Source: an uncultured Parabacteroides sp. (GTDB taxonomy: Bacteria; Bacteroidota; Bacteroidia; Bacteroidales; Tannerellaceae). From it: 64,000 bases of DNA. This document shows positions 1 through 8,535 of the stretch, in pieces. Positions within the stretch are counted from its first letter, which is position 1, and each line of letters opens with the position of its first letter. The notes under the pieces were generated by a model. It did not search any database and was not told the origin of the DNA. It saw nothing but the letters and a program-made list of their open reading frames with translations. The stretch lies in contig NZ_CABUOD010000016.1 of the NCBI RefSeq assembly GCF_902493135.1, positions 1 to 64,000 on the forward strand, written 5' to 3'. Made by a program: the position numbers and the translations under genes.

Positions 1-157
1 CGTTCAGCATGACGGTCAGGAAACCGTCGAGCACGTCGAAGTTGGCCTTCTGGCGCAACAGACGCTTGATGGCCCAATCAAAACGGATATACCTGTCCTG
101 CAACTCTTTTCTTTCCATCTCTTCCATGATTTTCAGATCCGACTCTTCCTTTTTCAT
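1..157 (-). CDS. Rpn family recombination-promoting nuclease / PD-(D/E)XK transposase-like protein, 5' part only
   Basis: An open frame runs leftward from ATG at 157 and leaves the window after 52 codons, so only the N-terminus is visible. It begins MKKEESDLKIMEEMERKEL and continues with YIRFDWAIKRLLRQKANFD. I recognise this FDWAIKRLL..K.NFDVL block as the opening of the Bacteroidales PD-(D/E)XK nuclease proteins annotated as Rpn family nuclease or putative transposase. These normally run to about 300 residues and occur in many copies per genome. The catalytic D and E/QxK residues lie outside the window, so activity cannot be judged. A -7 promoter match (TATATTTG on the minus strand) lies 33 bp upstream. 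Identification rests on the short N-terminal signature. Confidence 0.75.
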   Translation of the reverse strand, partial: MKKEESDLKIMEEMERKELQDRYIRFDWAIKRLLRQKANFDVLDGFLTVMLN

Positions 158-189
158 AGTTACTGTTTTTTTGTTTGTTATGTAATCCA

Positions 190-197
190 CAAATATA
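190..197 (-). promoter_or_regulatory. -7 promoter element of the Rpn-type gene
   Basis: The minus strand reads TATATTTG, an exact match to the Bacteroidetes -7 consensus TAnnTTTG, 33 bp before the start codon at 157. No convincing -33 TTTG is seen at 18-21 bp. Confidence 0.5.
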
Positions 198-270
198 CAT
201 ATTATTTACGAACGGGAGGGCCGAACGGGAAGAATGTTTCGGATATTCATACTGTTTTTGCAGGATTCTC

Positions 271-372
271 TATCACTCTATCACACTTCCTCTTGTAAGC
301 ATTGATAAACATAATGTGCGAGAGTGATACATGCCGGATTCATGTATCACTCTTGTATCACACCAGTGTCAC
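271..372. repeat. Array of TATCAC/TGTCAC motifs: a pair, a gap, a triplet
   Basis: TATCAC occurs at 271, 279, 345 and 356, and the variant TGTCAC at 367. The shared TCAC cores start at 273, 281, 347, 358 and 369, so the spacings are 8, 66, 11 and 11. The arrangement (two copies, a gap of about 65 bp, three copies) matches the TTCAC array at 29388-29483 upstream of the HU-VapE cassette. The gap also holds a block at 297-320 resembling 29410-29438. No gene is present here; 158-630 contains only repeats, a promoter and the mdh terminator. Confidence 0.6.
321..353. repeat. 13-bp perfect inverted repeat
   Basis: AGAGTGATACATG at 321-333 is exactly inverted at 341-353, with a 7-base spacer. The right arm contains the first TATCAC of the triplet and the left arm its reverse complement. 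It is not followed by a T run, so it looks more like a protein-binding palindrome or cruciform than a terminator. Confidence 0.7.
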
Positions 373-459
373 ACCCTATCGATGTCCGGGTGATAGATAT
401 AGCCTTTTTATCCTTGTCAAATGATTTAATTACATGGGGTTAGTATGGCAAAGTCCTGT

Positions 460-528
460 ACATCCGGGTGTAGCCGTCCCGTACATCCGGGTGTGGAGAG
501 TGGCAACATCCGGGTGTAGAAAGCCGGA
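460..528. repeat. Three 23-bp phased direct repeats with core ACATCCGGGTGT
   Basis: The 12-bp core ACATCCGGGTGT is exact at 460-471, 483-494 and 506-517, giving a strict 23-bp period, about two helical turns. The core is itself nearly palindromic. A further TCCGGGTG occurs at 385-392. Spacers between cores are not conserved, which argues for repeated binding sites rather than a recent duplication. Position and period parallel the 22-bp array at 29589. Confidence 0.7.
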
Positions 529-566
529 AGATGGGCATGTTTCTAAACATTTAAGCTATATAAGAT

Positions 567-600
567 AAAAAAGAGGATAACCCGTCACGGATTATCCTCT
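567..600 (-). terminator. Intrinsic terminator of mdh
   Basis: A 9-bp stem (572-580 with 592-600, arms AGAGGATAA and TTATCCTCT) with an 11-base loop is followed on the minus strand by six T. It lies just beyond the mdh stop codon. Confidence 0.8.
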
Positions 601-630
601 ATATTATATTATCAAACCTTTTTCCGATTA

Positions 631-1572
631 TTAGAGAGCGCCGACTTCTTTCAACGCTTCGTTTGTTTTGTGAACGGCTGCTGCACTCTTGGCGAAGAGT
701 TCTTTTTCTTCGGCTGTCAGTTCCAGTTCAACGATCTTTTCGATACCGTTCTTACCTAAGATGACAGGAACGCCGATGCAAAGATCAGATTCTCCGTATT
801 CACCTTCCAGATAAACAGAACAAGGAATCATCTTGCCTTGGTTGTGGATGATAGATTCAACAACGAATGCTCCTGCAGCACCCGGTGCGTACCATGCGGA
901 AGTACCCAACAGCTTAGTCAGTGTTGCACCGCCAACCATAGTGGAAGCGACAACTTCCTGCAGTTTCTCTGCGCTCAGCAATTTGCTTACAGGAATACCT
1001 TTGTAAGTGGCCAGACGAGCCAACGGGATCATAGTCGTGTCACCGTGACCGCCGATAACCATGCCTTCGACTTCGTTGGCATTGCAACCTAAAGCCTGAG
1101 ACAGGAAATATTTGAAACGAGAGCTATCCAAAGCGCCGCCCATACCGATGATACGGTTTTTCGGCAGGCCCAGCGACTTCAATGACAGGTAAGTCATGGT
1201 ATCCATCGGGTTGGAGATCACTACCAGGATTGCGTTCGGAGAATATTTCAGGATGTTCTGAGCCACGCTCTTCACGATACCAGCGTTAACACCGATCAAT
1301 TCTTCGCGAGTCATGCCCGGTTTACGGGGAATACCTGAAGTGATGACAACAACGTCAGAGTTAGCTGTTTTTTCGTAGTCGTTTGTGCAACCTGTAACTG
1401 TAGTATCGAAACCGAGCAGTTGAGCAGTCTGCATCATATCCATTGCTTTACCTTCGGAAACACCTTCCTTAACGTCAAGCATTACAACTTCGTCTGCCAC
1501 TTCATTGAAGGCAAGAACATTTGCGCAAGTAGCACCTACATTACCGGCGCCAACAACTGTTACTTTAGACAT
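631..1572 (-). CDS. mdh: Malate dehydrogenase, NAD-dependent, LDH-like type
   Basis: 313 residues, full length for the family. It interconverts malate and oxaloacetate with NAD(H) in the cytoplasm; in anaerobic Bacteroidales it serves the reductive branch from phosphoenolpyruvate to succinate. The N-terminus carries the dinucleotide-binding GAGNVG (residues 8-13) and an Asp at about residue 33 expected for NAD preference. IPRKPGMTR (81-89) supplies the substrate arginines and GGHGDTTM (174-181) the catalytic histidine at 176. The gene stands alone, with its own -7 element at 1633-1640 and a terminator at 567-600. Nothing is unusual in it. Confidence 0.95.
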   Translation of the reverse strand: MSKVTVVGAGNVGATCANVLAFNEVADEVVMLDVKEGVSEGKAMDMMQTAQLLGFDTTVTGCTNDYEKTANSDVVVITSGIPRKPGMTREELIGVNAGIVKSVAQNILKYSPNAILVVISNPMDTMTYLSLKSLGLPKNRIIGMGGALDSSRFKYFLSQALGCNANEVEGMVIGGHGDTTMIPLARLATYKGIPVSKLLSAEKLQEVVASTMVGGATLTKLLGTSAWYAPGAAGAFVVESIIHNQGKMIPCSVYLEGEYGESDLCIGVPVILGKNGIEKIVELELTAEEKELFAKSAAAVHKTNEALKEVGAL

Positions 1573-1632
1573 AATAATAAGTTTTATATGTTTTACTTAT
1601 GATAATACTTCCATCTCTCTTAAAAGCGAGAC

Positions 1633-1640
1633 AAAGGTAC
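1633..1640 (-). promoter_or_regulatory. -7 promoter element of mdh
   Basis: The minus strand reads TACCTTTG, matching TAnnTTTG, about 60 bp upstream of the mdh start. No clear -33 element is seen. Confidence 0.6.
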
Positions 1641-1718
1641 AACCTATTACGAAATAAAGAAATATTTCCGTAAACAATTTGCGCCTCTCTTGATTAAATT
1701 TATGATTCATACCTTTTC

Positions 1719-2903
1719 TCACTCCACATAGAGAACCAGCCCCTTCAAATATTCCCCTTCCGGGTGGTAGATGTTGACCGGATGGTCGGCGGGTTGTGTC
1801 AGTTGGTGCAGGATGCGGACACTGCGGCCGGACTGGGCGGCGGCGCTGAATACGGCCAGGCGGAAGTTTTCCTTGCTTACCACCTGCGAGCAGGAGAAGG
1901 TGAACAGGATGCCTCCCGGTTTGATCTTTTCGAAAGCGATGGCATTCAGTTTGCGGTAACCCTGCAAGGCGTTGCGCAATACGTTTTTATGTTTGGCGAA
2001 AGCGGGCGGGTCCAGAATGATGAGGTCGTAGTTGCTTCCCATCTTTTCGAGATACTTGAAAGCGTCTTCGGCATAAGCCTCATGGCGCGGATCGCCCGGA
2101 AAGTTCAGTTCCACGTTCTTGTTGGTCAGCGAGATCGCTTTGGCAGAGCTGTCGACCGAGTGAACGACCTTGGCGCCTCCGCGCATGGCGTAGAACGAGA
2201 ACCCGCCGGTGTAGCAGAACATGTTCAGTACGGAACGCCCTTTGGCATAGCGTTCCAGCAACGAACGGTTTTCACGCTGGTCGACAAAGAAACCTGTCTT
2301 TTGCCCTTTTTGCCAGTCGACGCAGAATTGCAAGCCGTTTTCAAGTGCGATGTCCTCCACTTCGCCGCCGTACAGGTAGCCGTCTTCGCTGCCCAGGTTG
2401 GCCTTGTAAGGCAAGGTCGCTTCCGATTTGTAATATATATTCTGTAAAGAATCTCCCAACACGGCTTTCAAGGCTTCGGCAATCTGGTGGCGGGCATAGT
2501 GCATGCCGACGGAATGCGCCTGCATGACGGCGGTGTGGGCATACATGTCGATGACCAGCCCCGGAAGATTATCCCCTTCACCGTGCACCAACCGGTAGGT
2601 ATTGTTGTTCTCCACTCCGGCAAGCTCCAGTGCCCGGCGCAGTGTGTAAGCGATACGGATGCGTTCTTCCCAGAAAGCGGCATCGATCGTGACCGGGTTG
2701 AAAGATAAGATGCGTACGGCGATACTGCCTATCTGATAATGTCCGATACCCAGGAAACGCCCGTTCGTCCCATACACTTCTACCAAGTCGCCTTCTTCCG
2801 GTTCGCCTTCGATCGTCTGGATGGCGCCGGAGAATACCCACGGATGGAAACGCAGCAACGATTCCTCTTTTTTCGGTTTGAGAAATACTTTACACTCCTT
2901 CAT
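1719..2903 (-). CDS. rlmI: Class I SAM-dependent rRNA methyltransferase, RlmI type
   Basis: 394 residues, matching the RlmI/YccW family, which methylates C5 of a cytosine in 23S rRNA (C1962 in E. coli). An N-terminal PUA-like domain covers about 1-80 (FHPWVFSGAI, then GRFLGIGHYQIGSIAVRIL). It is followed by the linker typical of the family and a Rossmann methyltransferase domain from about residue 185. Visible motifs are FVDQRENR, the SAM-binding stretch VLNMFCYTGGFSFYAMRGGA, and DLIILDPPAFAK, the catalytic motif IV. The start directly follows the stop of the exonuclease gene, so the two are almost certainly cotranscribed. The precise target base is inferred from family. Confidence 0.9.
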   Translation of the reverse strand: MKECKVFLKPKKEESLLRFHPWVFSGAIQTIEGEPEEGDLVEVYGTNGRFLGIGHYQIGSIAVRILSFNPVTIDAAFWEERIRIAYTLRRALELAGVENNNTYRLVHGEGDNLPGLVIDMYAHTAVMQAHSVGMHYARHQIAEALKAVLGDSLQNIYYKSEATLPYKANLGSEDGYLYGGEVEDIALENGLQFCVDWQKGQKTGFFVDQRENRSLLERYAKGRSVLNMFCYTGGFSFYAMRGGAKVVHSVDSSAKAISLTNKNVELNFPGDPRHEAYAEDAFKYLEKMGSNYDLIILDPPAFAKHKNVLRNALQGYRKLNAIAFEKIKPGGILFTFSCSQVVSKENFRLAVFSAAAQSGRSVRILHQLTQPADHPVNIYHPEGEYLKGLVLYVE

Positions 2904-3485
2904 TTATATCTGTTTCAATTGATTGTATATTTTCAGGCAGGCCCATGCGTCGAGGGCCGCATATTTTTTCTGCGCATCGCTGAGGACATCGGCATCCCAG
3001 TTGCTCAGACGCTGTCCCTTCGAGATCTTCTTGTTGAACAGGATGGCGTATATCTTTTGCAGGCTGGCGTCTTCGATGCCGAACTGTCCGACGTAGTTCT
3101 GCAAGTCCAGGAAATTGGCGGGCTGTATGTCCGTGCGTTTGCGCATCGCCCCGAAATCGTCACGTAGCGAAAGGCCGATCTTCAGCACCTTTCCGTTTGA
3201 CAGAAATCCTTCGAGAACTTCCGGGATGTCGATCCGGTTCAGGCGGAACAGGAAACAAGTATCGTCGGTCGAAATCTGCATAAGCGATATTTTGAACCGT
3301 TGTCCTTTCTTGAAGCTCGGGCGGGTTTCCGTGTCGAACCCGACAGACTGGAATTCGGAAAGGTAGCTGACTGCTTTCTCCGCATCTCTCAATGTGTCGA
3401 TCACGATGATCCGTCCGGCAAATTCCTCTAAGGGAAGTCCGGATATTGCTTCTTTTGTTATCGAATGTGTATATTGTTGTGTCAT
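2904..3485 (-). CDS. 3'-5' exonuclease, RNase D-like DEDD family
   Basis: 193 residues, essentially one DEDD exonuclease domain. GFDTETRP carries the first Asp and Glu of the metal-binding set. LKIGLSLRDDFGAM holds the second acidic motif and DAQKKYAALDAWACLKIY the third, with the Tyr and Asp of a DEDDy enzyme. There is no HRDC domain as in full RNase D. Similar stand-alone domains are common in Bacteroidales; the substrate (RNA or DNA) cannot be told from sequence. The start overlaps the end of the DUF5063 gene by 4 bp, and the RlmI-like gene begins right after its stop, suggesting a three-gene operon. Confidence 0.85.
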   Translation of the reverse strand: MTQQYTHSITKEAISGLPLEEFAGRIIVIDTLRDAEKAVSYLSEFQSVGFDTETRPSFKKGQRFKISLMQISTDDTCFLFRLNRIDIPEVLEGFLSNGKVLKIGLSLRDDFGAMRKRTDIQPANFLDLQNYVGQFGIEDASLQKIYAILFNKKISKGQRLSNWDADVLSDAQKKYAALDAWACLKIYNQLKQI

Positions 3486-4027
3486 TCTTCTTCGTCGGTT
3501 TCTAAAAGCCCTTCATCGCTGTATCGCACGGCGTGGAGCGCTTTCAATGCATTTAATAATTGTTGTCCCCAGAATTCGCGGAAGTTTTTACGGCACAAAA
3601 CGATTGCTTCGAGCATCACTTCTTCATTGCCCTGGCGGAACAAAGAGATGAAGTTGCCCGTATCCTGGTAAACATCGGCCAGATTCTCCGAGATAAAGGC
3701 GGCGATCGGCGTGTCGCTGTATTGCATGTCCGGATGGAACGTCTCGAGGTAGGAGTCTTTCTCTCCGAGCAATCCGGCGATCCGGTTGCGGACCGATTCG
3801 TACATTTCTTCCGTGACAGTCAACTCCGGTTCTGCATCTTCGTCTTCTTCCGTTTCGGGCAGAAGGGTGGCTTTCAGATACAGCAACGGCAAGATCTTGA
3901 CCGCCTTATCCAAAAAGTCGAAAAGCCCGCTATTGCCGGCATTCTCGACAAACGTACAAAATTCCAGTGCAACGGTTACAAATTCCAGCGTGTTGCGTTC
4001 GTATATCGGGTTGTTTTCTTTTTCCAT
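3482..4027 (-). CDS. DUF5063 family protein
   Basis: 181 residues, acidic and predicted largely helical, with no signal peptide or membrane segment. I recognise it as the DUF5063 protein found with this exonuclease in Bacteroidales (NTLEFVTVALEFCTFVE near the start, YQDTGNFISLFRQGNEEVM late). No function is established and no catalytic motif is visible. It is the first gene of the apparent operon with the exonuclease and the methyltransferase; a -7 element lies at 4066-4073. The conserved link to an RNA exonuclease and an rRNA methyltransferase hints at a role in RNA metabolism, but this is inference from position only. Confidence 0.8.
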   Translation of the reverse strand: MEKENNPIYERNTLEFVTVALEFCTFVENAGNSGLFDFLDKAVKILPLLYLKATLLPETEEDEDAEPELTVTEEMYESVRNRIAGLLGEKDSYLETFHPDMQYSDTPIAAFISENLADVYQDTGNFISLFRQGNEEVMLEAIVLCRKNFREFWGQQLLNALKALHAVRYSDEGLLETDEEE

Positions 4028-4065
4028 GCGAATGATCTTTGTAGATACCTTGCGTTTATAACTTG

Positions 4066-4073
4066 CAAAAGTA
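4066..4073 (-). promoter_or_regulatory. -7 promoter element of the DUF5063 operon
   Basis: The minus strand reads TACTTTTG, matching TAnnTTTG, about 39 bp upstream of the DUF5063 start. Confidence 0.55.
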
Positions 4074-4252
4074 ACAATTTTTTCTTTGTAAAGCTAATAA
4101 GGATTCTGACTTTAGTCGGTATTTATTTGTAATCCCGGCGGCGATTACGGAATGAAGGGTGAAAAACTGTTTTTTTCTGATAGCTTCGAAAGAATTAGAT
4201 GCAGTTGCCGGGGGAAAATGCGAATGTCGTAGGGAACTTGAAATTTTCTATG

Positions 4253-4260
4253 TACATTTG
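4253..4260 (+). promoter_or_regulatory. -7 promoter element of ftsK
   Basis: TACATTTG lies 23 bp upstream of the ftsK ATG. A -33 motif at standard spacing is not obvious. Confidence 0.55.
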
Positions 4261-4283
4261 CGAGTTGTAAATTTAATTGTGTA

Positions 4284-6800
4284 ATGGCTAAAAAGACGAC
4301 TGCAAAACAAAATACGAATAACGGGGAAAGTAAATTTAAAGGGATTCGGAATTTCTTTACCAGCGAGCGGACCCGTTTTATTACCGGATTAGTTATTTCC
4401 ATTGTTACCATATATGTCGGTCTGGCATTGATTTCGTTTTTCTTTACGGGAGGCGCGGATCAGAGCAAGATCGAGAATGTCCCGTTGTCGGATTTGGTGA
4501 TCAATCGTGGATCGGTAGAGAACTGGACGGGCGTGCGCGGGGCTTTCCTTGCCGATTTGCTGATGAACCGGTGGTTTGGGATTTCTTCTTTCCTGATCCT
4601 GTTTTTCCTCGGTTCGGTCGGGGCGAAGCTAATGAACCTGAGCCGGGTGTCGTTGCTGAAACGTTTCCTGTTCAGTGCGGCCATGCTGATATGGGGATCG
4701 TTGTTCTTTGCTTTTATCTTTATCCGCGGATATGAAGATACATTTATTTATTTGGGCGGTCAGCACGGATATTATTTGTCGGAGGTGATGATGAATAATA
4801 TCGGGATACCGGGTACGGTCCTGCTGCTGGTCGGCCTGTTTCTGATTATTGCGATCTTCACGAGTAAACGGACGATTCCGTTCCTGCAAAATGTCTTCTC
4901 TTTCGGATGGTTGAAGAACCGTTTGAGACGGGAAAAGAATGAAACGACGGAAGTGCCGGGAGAGGAAAAAGAGGAGGAAGGGGAAACGGATGTCTATGTT
5001 CCGGTTGAAAAAACGGCGGCAATTCCTCAGCCTGCTGCATATCGCGAGACAATGGAAGAGGCCGTCGAACCGGACGAATATGTTTTCGATACGGAAACCG
5101 AGATGCGGAAAGCCGAAGAAGAAAAGAAAAGGCCGGTAGAAAAGGAGAGTCCGCAAAAGAATGATTTTGAATTTGAAGTAGCCAGGGGAGATGATCCGGT
5201 TGTCGAGGCATCCGTCGACGGTGGTACGACCTTTGAAGTGGAAGTGCCGGAAGACGAAGAAACTTTCGATCAGTCCCAATTGGGTAAATATGATCCGCGC
5301 CTGGACTTGTCCCGCTATATGTTCCCGACGCTCGACCTGCTGAAATTTTACGATTCGGGCAATGTCGAGGTGAACCGCGAGGAATTGGAAGAGAACCAGC
5401 AGATGATCAAGCAGACGTTGGAGGATTTCGGCATCAATATCGCCTCTATCAAGGCGACGGTCGGACCGACGGTCACGCTTTATGAGATCATCCCGGAAGC
5501 CGGTGTGCGTATTTCCAAGATCAAGAACCTGGAAGATGACATCGCTTTGAGCCTTTCAGCCTTGCAGATCCGTATTATCGCGCCGATGCCGGGTAAGGGA
5601 ACGATCGGGATCGAGGTCCCGAACAATAAACCGCAGACTGTTTCGATGCAGTCGGTGGTCGCTTCGCGCAAATTCCAGGAATGTTCGTATGATTTGCCGG
5701 TGGCGATCGGAAAGACGATTGTCAACGAGGTGTTCATGTTCGACTTGTGCAAGACTCCCCACCTGTTGGTGGCCGGTGCGACCGGACAAGGTAAATCGGT
5801 CGGCTTGAATGCGATAATCACGTCTCTGCTGTATAAGAAGCATCCGGCCGAACTGAAGTTCGTGATGGTCGATCCCAAACAGGTGGAATTTAGTATCTAC
5901 TCGAAGATCGAACGTCATTATCTGGCGAAATTGCCGAATGCCGACAAGCCGATCGTGACGGAGCCGGGCGATGCGGTGGCGACCTTGAATTCCTTGGTGA
6001 TCGAGATGGAAAACCGTTATAAGTTGCTGGTGGAGGCTTCGGCACGTAATATAAAGGAATATAATGAGAAGTTCATTTCACGCCGTCTGAACCCGGAGAA
6101 AGGACATCGGTTCTTGCCCTATATCGTTGCAATCGTCGATGAGTTTGCCGACCTGATCGCGACCTCGGGCAAAGAGATCGAGTTGCCGATCTCGCGTATC
6201 GCGGCTAAGGCCCGTGCCGTCGGTATCCACATGATCCTGGCAACCCAGCGGCCGGACACGAAAGTGATCACTGGTACGATCAAGAGTAACTTCCCGAGCC
6301 GTATCGCGTTTAAGGTGATGTCGCAGATCGACTCCCGCACGATTCTGGATACTCCGGGTGCCAACCGTCTGATCGGTAAGGGCGATATGCTGATCCTGAT
6401 TACCGGAAGCAGCGAGCCGACGCGTGTCCAGTGTGCTTTTGTCGATACGCCGGAAGTGGAAGATATCGTGAACTATGTCGGTGCGCAAGTGGCTTATCCG
6501 ACGGCTTACCTGTTGCCTGAATATGTAGGTGAAGGCGGTGAGTCCTCTTCGGCCGGGTCGGTGGATCTGTCGGATCGCGACCCGTTGTTCGACGAAGCTG
6601 CCCGTCTGATCGTGATCCAGCAACAGGGCTCGACTTCGCTTATCCAGCGAAAGTTCGCAATCGGTTACAACCGTGCAGGCCGCCTGATGGACCAGTTGGA
6701 AGCGGCAGGCATTGTCGGTCCTTTCGAAGGCAGCAAAGCCCGTCAGGTCTTGATCCAGGACGAATACGGCTTGGAACAGTTGTTGAATTCATTGAAATAA
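4284..6800 (+). CDS. ftsK: DNA translocase FtsK
   Basis: 838 residues. It is a septum-anchored hexameric motor that pumps chromosomal DNA during division and dimer resolution. The N-terminal 190 residues hold about four membrane segments. An acidic, Glu/Lys-rich linker follows (about 215-345), short compared with E. coli FtsK but usual for Bacteroidetes. The motor starts near 350, with Walker A GATGQGKS at 498-505 and Walker B IVAIVDEFADL near 614-624. ATQRPDTKVITGTIKSNFPSR follows in pieces typical of the family. The C-terminal 65 residues (SLIQRKFAIGYNRAGRLMDQ) form the winged-helix gamma domain that reads KOPS-like sites. It leads a same-strand run with the LolA-like gene 16 bp downstream. 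Confidence 0.95.
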   Translation: MAKKTTAKQNTNNGESKFKGIRNFFTSERTRFITGLVISIVTIYVGLALISFFFTGGADQSKIENVPLSDLVINRGSVENWTGVRGAFLADLLMNRWFGISSFLILFFLGSVGAKLMNLSRVSLLKRFLFSAAMLIWGSLFFAFIFIRGYEDTFIYLGGQHGYYLSEVMMNNIGIPGTVLLLVGLFLIIAIFTSKRTIPFLQNVFSFGWLKNRLRREKNETTEVPGEEKEEEGETDVYVPVEKTAAIPQPAAYRETMEEAVEPDEYVFDTETEMRKAEEEKKRPVEKESPQKNDFEFEVARGDDPVVEASVDGGTTFEVEVPEDEETFDQSQLGKYDPRLDLSRYMFPTLDLLKFYDSGNVEVNREELEENQQMIKQTLEDFGINIASIKATVGPTVTLYEIIPEAGVRISKIKNLEDDIALSLSALQIRIIAPMPGKGTIGIEVPNNKPQTVSMQSVVASRKFQECSYDLPVAIGKTIVNEVFMFDLCKTPHLLVAGATGQGKSVGLNAIITSLLYKKHPAELKFVMVDPKQVEFSIYSKIERHYLAKLPNADKPIVTEPGDAVATLNSLVIEMENRYKLLVEASARNIKEYNEKFISRRLNPEKGHRFLPYIVAIVDEFADLIATSGKEIELPISRIAAKARAVGIHMILATQRPDTKVITGTIKSNFPSRIAFKVMSQIDSRTILDTPGANRLIGKGDMLILITGSSEPTRVQCAFVDTPEVEDIVNYVGAQVAYPTAYLLPEYVGEGGESSSAGSVDLSDRDPLFDEAARLIVIQQQGSTSLIQRKFAIGYNRAGRLMDQLEAAGIVGPFEGSKARQVLIQDEYGLEQLLNSLK

Positions 6801-6816
6801 GAGATAAATCAGGATA

Positions 6817-7497
6817 ATGAAGATGAACATGAAAAGAGAAAATAAAATAAAAGTTTGTCGCTTTTTGGTGGTCGCTTTCCTGTGCCTCTGGGCTGTATCC
6901 GGTATGAGAGCATTGGCGCAGAATGCCGCTTCCATTCTGGATAAGGCCGCGTCCGTTTATGAGGATTCCAACGGCTTGACTGCTTATTTTACGATGCAGA
7001 CGCGGTCGGATGTGCAGAAAGTATCGGAGAGTTTTGACGGCACGGTCGATATCAAAGGCGATAAATTCGTACTGAAGACTCCTGACATGATCACTTGGTT
7101 CGACGGAACGACACAATGGTCGTTTGTCGAGCGCAACGGGGAAGTCAACGTCTCCACCCCGACCGGTGAAGAGTTGCAGGCTACGAATCCGGCCCTGTTG
7201 CTCCGTTCCTATAAAAAAGGTTTTACTGCTAAATATAAGGGTGAGAGCACGGCTCCGAATGGCAAAGCCGCTTACGACATCGAGCTGATTCCCAGAAAGA
7301 AAAGCGATATCGTACGGGTGGAACTCCAGATAGAGAAGTTTTCCGGTCTTCCGGTGTCAATCGCCGTTTTTTCAAAGAATGGAATCAGCAGTACGATCCG
7401 TCTCAGTAAAATGAAAACGGGAGTAAACCAACCGGATAGCTATTTTGTTTTTAACGAGAAAGACTATCCCGATGCTGAAATCGTGGACCTTAGATGA
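6817..7497 (+). CDS. LolA-like outer-membrane lipoprotein carrier protein
   Basis: 226 residues with an N-terminal signal segment (about 12-32, ending MRALAQ/NAAS) directing it to the periplasm. The mature part begins ASILDKAASVYEDSNGLTAYFTMQT and continues with FDGTVDIKGDKFVLKTPDM and ITWFDGTTQWSFVE, the half-barrel strands of the LolA/LolB fold. LolA ferries lipoproteins from the inner to the outer membrane. Bacteroidetes proteins of this type usually follow ftsK, as here, 16 bp away. Three Met codons lie close together at the start (1, 3, 5); which one is used is uncertain. Family assignment is firm, but equivalence to E. coli LolA is inferred. Confidence 0.85.
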   Translation: MKMNMKRENKIKVCRFLVVAFLCLWAVSGMRALAQNAASILDKAASVYEDSNGLTAYFTMQTRSDVQKVSESFDGTVDIKGDKFVLKTPDMITWFDGTTQWSFVERNGEVNVSTPTGEELQATNPALLLRSYKKGFTAKYKGESTAPNGKAAYDIELIPRKKSDIVRVELQIEKFSGLPVSIAVFSKNGISSTIRLSKMKTGVNQPDSYFVFNEKDYPDAEIVDLR

Positions 7498-7530
7498 TGG
7501 GATATTAAAAATTAAGAATTAAAAAATAAG

Positions 7531-8487
7531 ATGATGAATACAACTCAGAATGAAAAAGTCCGTTGCCTGATTATCGGTTCGGGCCCGGCCGGTTATACTG
7601 CGGCTATCTATGCTTCACGTGCAAATCTGTCTCCTGTTCTCTATGAAGGCATTCAGCCTGGCGGACAGCTAACGACTACGACCGAAGTTGAGAATTTCCC
7701 CGGTTATCCTGAAGGTGTTACCGGTACGGAACTGATGGAAGACTTGAAACAGCAGGCTGCCCGCTTCGGTGCGGATATCCGCATCGGCATTGCGACTGAA
7801 ACGGATTTGTCTGCCGCTCCCTATAAAGTGACGATCGACGGCGAGAAGGTGATCGAGACGGAAACGCTGATCATCTCGACCGGAGCGACTGCCAAATATT
7901 TAGGATTGCCGGATGAGCAGAAATATGCCGGAATGGGTGTCTCGGCTTGTGCGACCTGCGACGGTTTCTTCTATCGCAAGAAAGTGGTGGCTGTCGTCGG
8001 CGGTGGCGATACGGCTTGTGAAGAAGCGCTTTATCTGTCCAGCTTGGCGAAACAGGTGTATCTGATTGTCCGCAAACCTTATTTGCGTGCATCGAAAGTC
8101 ATGCAGGAACGTGTCCTGAACACTCCGAATATCACGGTCTTGTTCGAGCATAACACGATCGGCCTTTTCGGTGAAGACGGTGTCGAAGGTGCACATTTGG
8201 TAAAACGTATGGGTGAACCGGACGAAGAAAAGGTGGATATCGCAATCGACGGTTTCTTCCTGGCTATCGGCCATACTCCGAACTCCAAGATATTCAAACC
8301 CTGGGTAGAAACAGACGAGATCGGCTATATCAAGACGGTTCCGGGCACGCCGAAAACAAGAGTGCCGGGGGTATTTGCTGCCGGTGACGTGGCTGACCCG
8401 CATTATCGCCAAGCTATTACGGCTGCCGGTAGCGGTTGCGCGGCTGCAATCGAGGCGGAACGTTATTTGTCAGAGATTGGAAAATAA
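7531..8487 (+). CDS. trxB: Thioredoxin-disulfide reductase
   Basis: 318 residues, the usual length. This cytoplasmic flavoprotein passes electrons from NADPH to thioredoxin. The FAD-binding GSGPAGYTAAIYASRA is at about 17-32. The redox motif CATC is at 140-143, followed by DGFF. The NADPH-binding GGGDTACEEA comes next and the second FAD motif AAGDVADPHYRQAITAAGSG near the C-terminus. It lies 33 bp downstream of the LolA-like gene, across an AT-rich spacer, on the same strand. Nothing unusual is seen. Confidence 0.95.
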   Translation: MMNTTQNEKVRCLIIGSGPAGYTAAIYASRANLSPVLYEGIQPGGQLTTTTEVENFPGYPEGVTGTELMEDLKQQAARFGADIRIGIATETDLSAAPYKVTIDGEKVIETETLIISTGATAKYLGLPDEQKYAGMGVSACATCDGFFYRKKVVAVVGGGDTACEEALYLSSLAKQVYLIVRKPYLRASKVMQERVLNTPNITVLFEHNTIGLFGEDGVEGAHLVKRMGEPDEEKVDIAIDGFFLAIGHTPNSKIFKPWVETDEIGYIKTVPGTPKTRVPGVFAAGDVADPHYRQAITAAGSGCAAAIEAERYLSEIGK

Positions 8488-8535
8488 TCCTTTACTTTTG
8501 GCTTGATCCGAAAATAACATATAAACTACTACATT

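Noticed and set aside
460..528. CRISPR-like array (regular short repeats)
   Set aside because: Only three 12-bp cores with 11-bp spacers; repeats and spacers are too short and no cas gene is present. The same holds for the 22-bp array at 29589.
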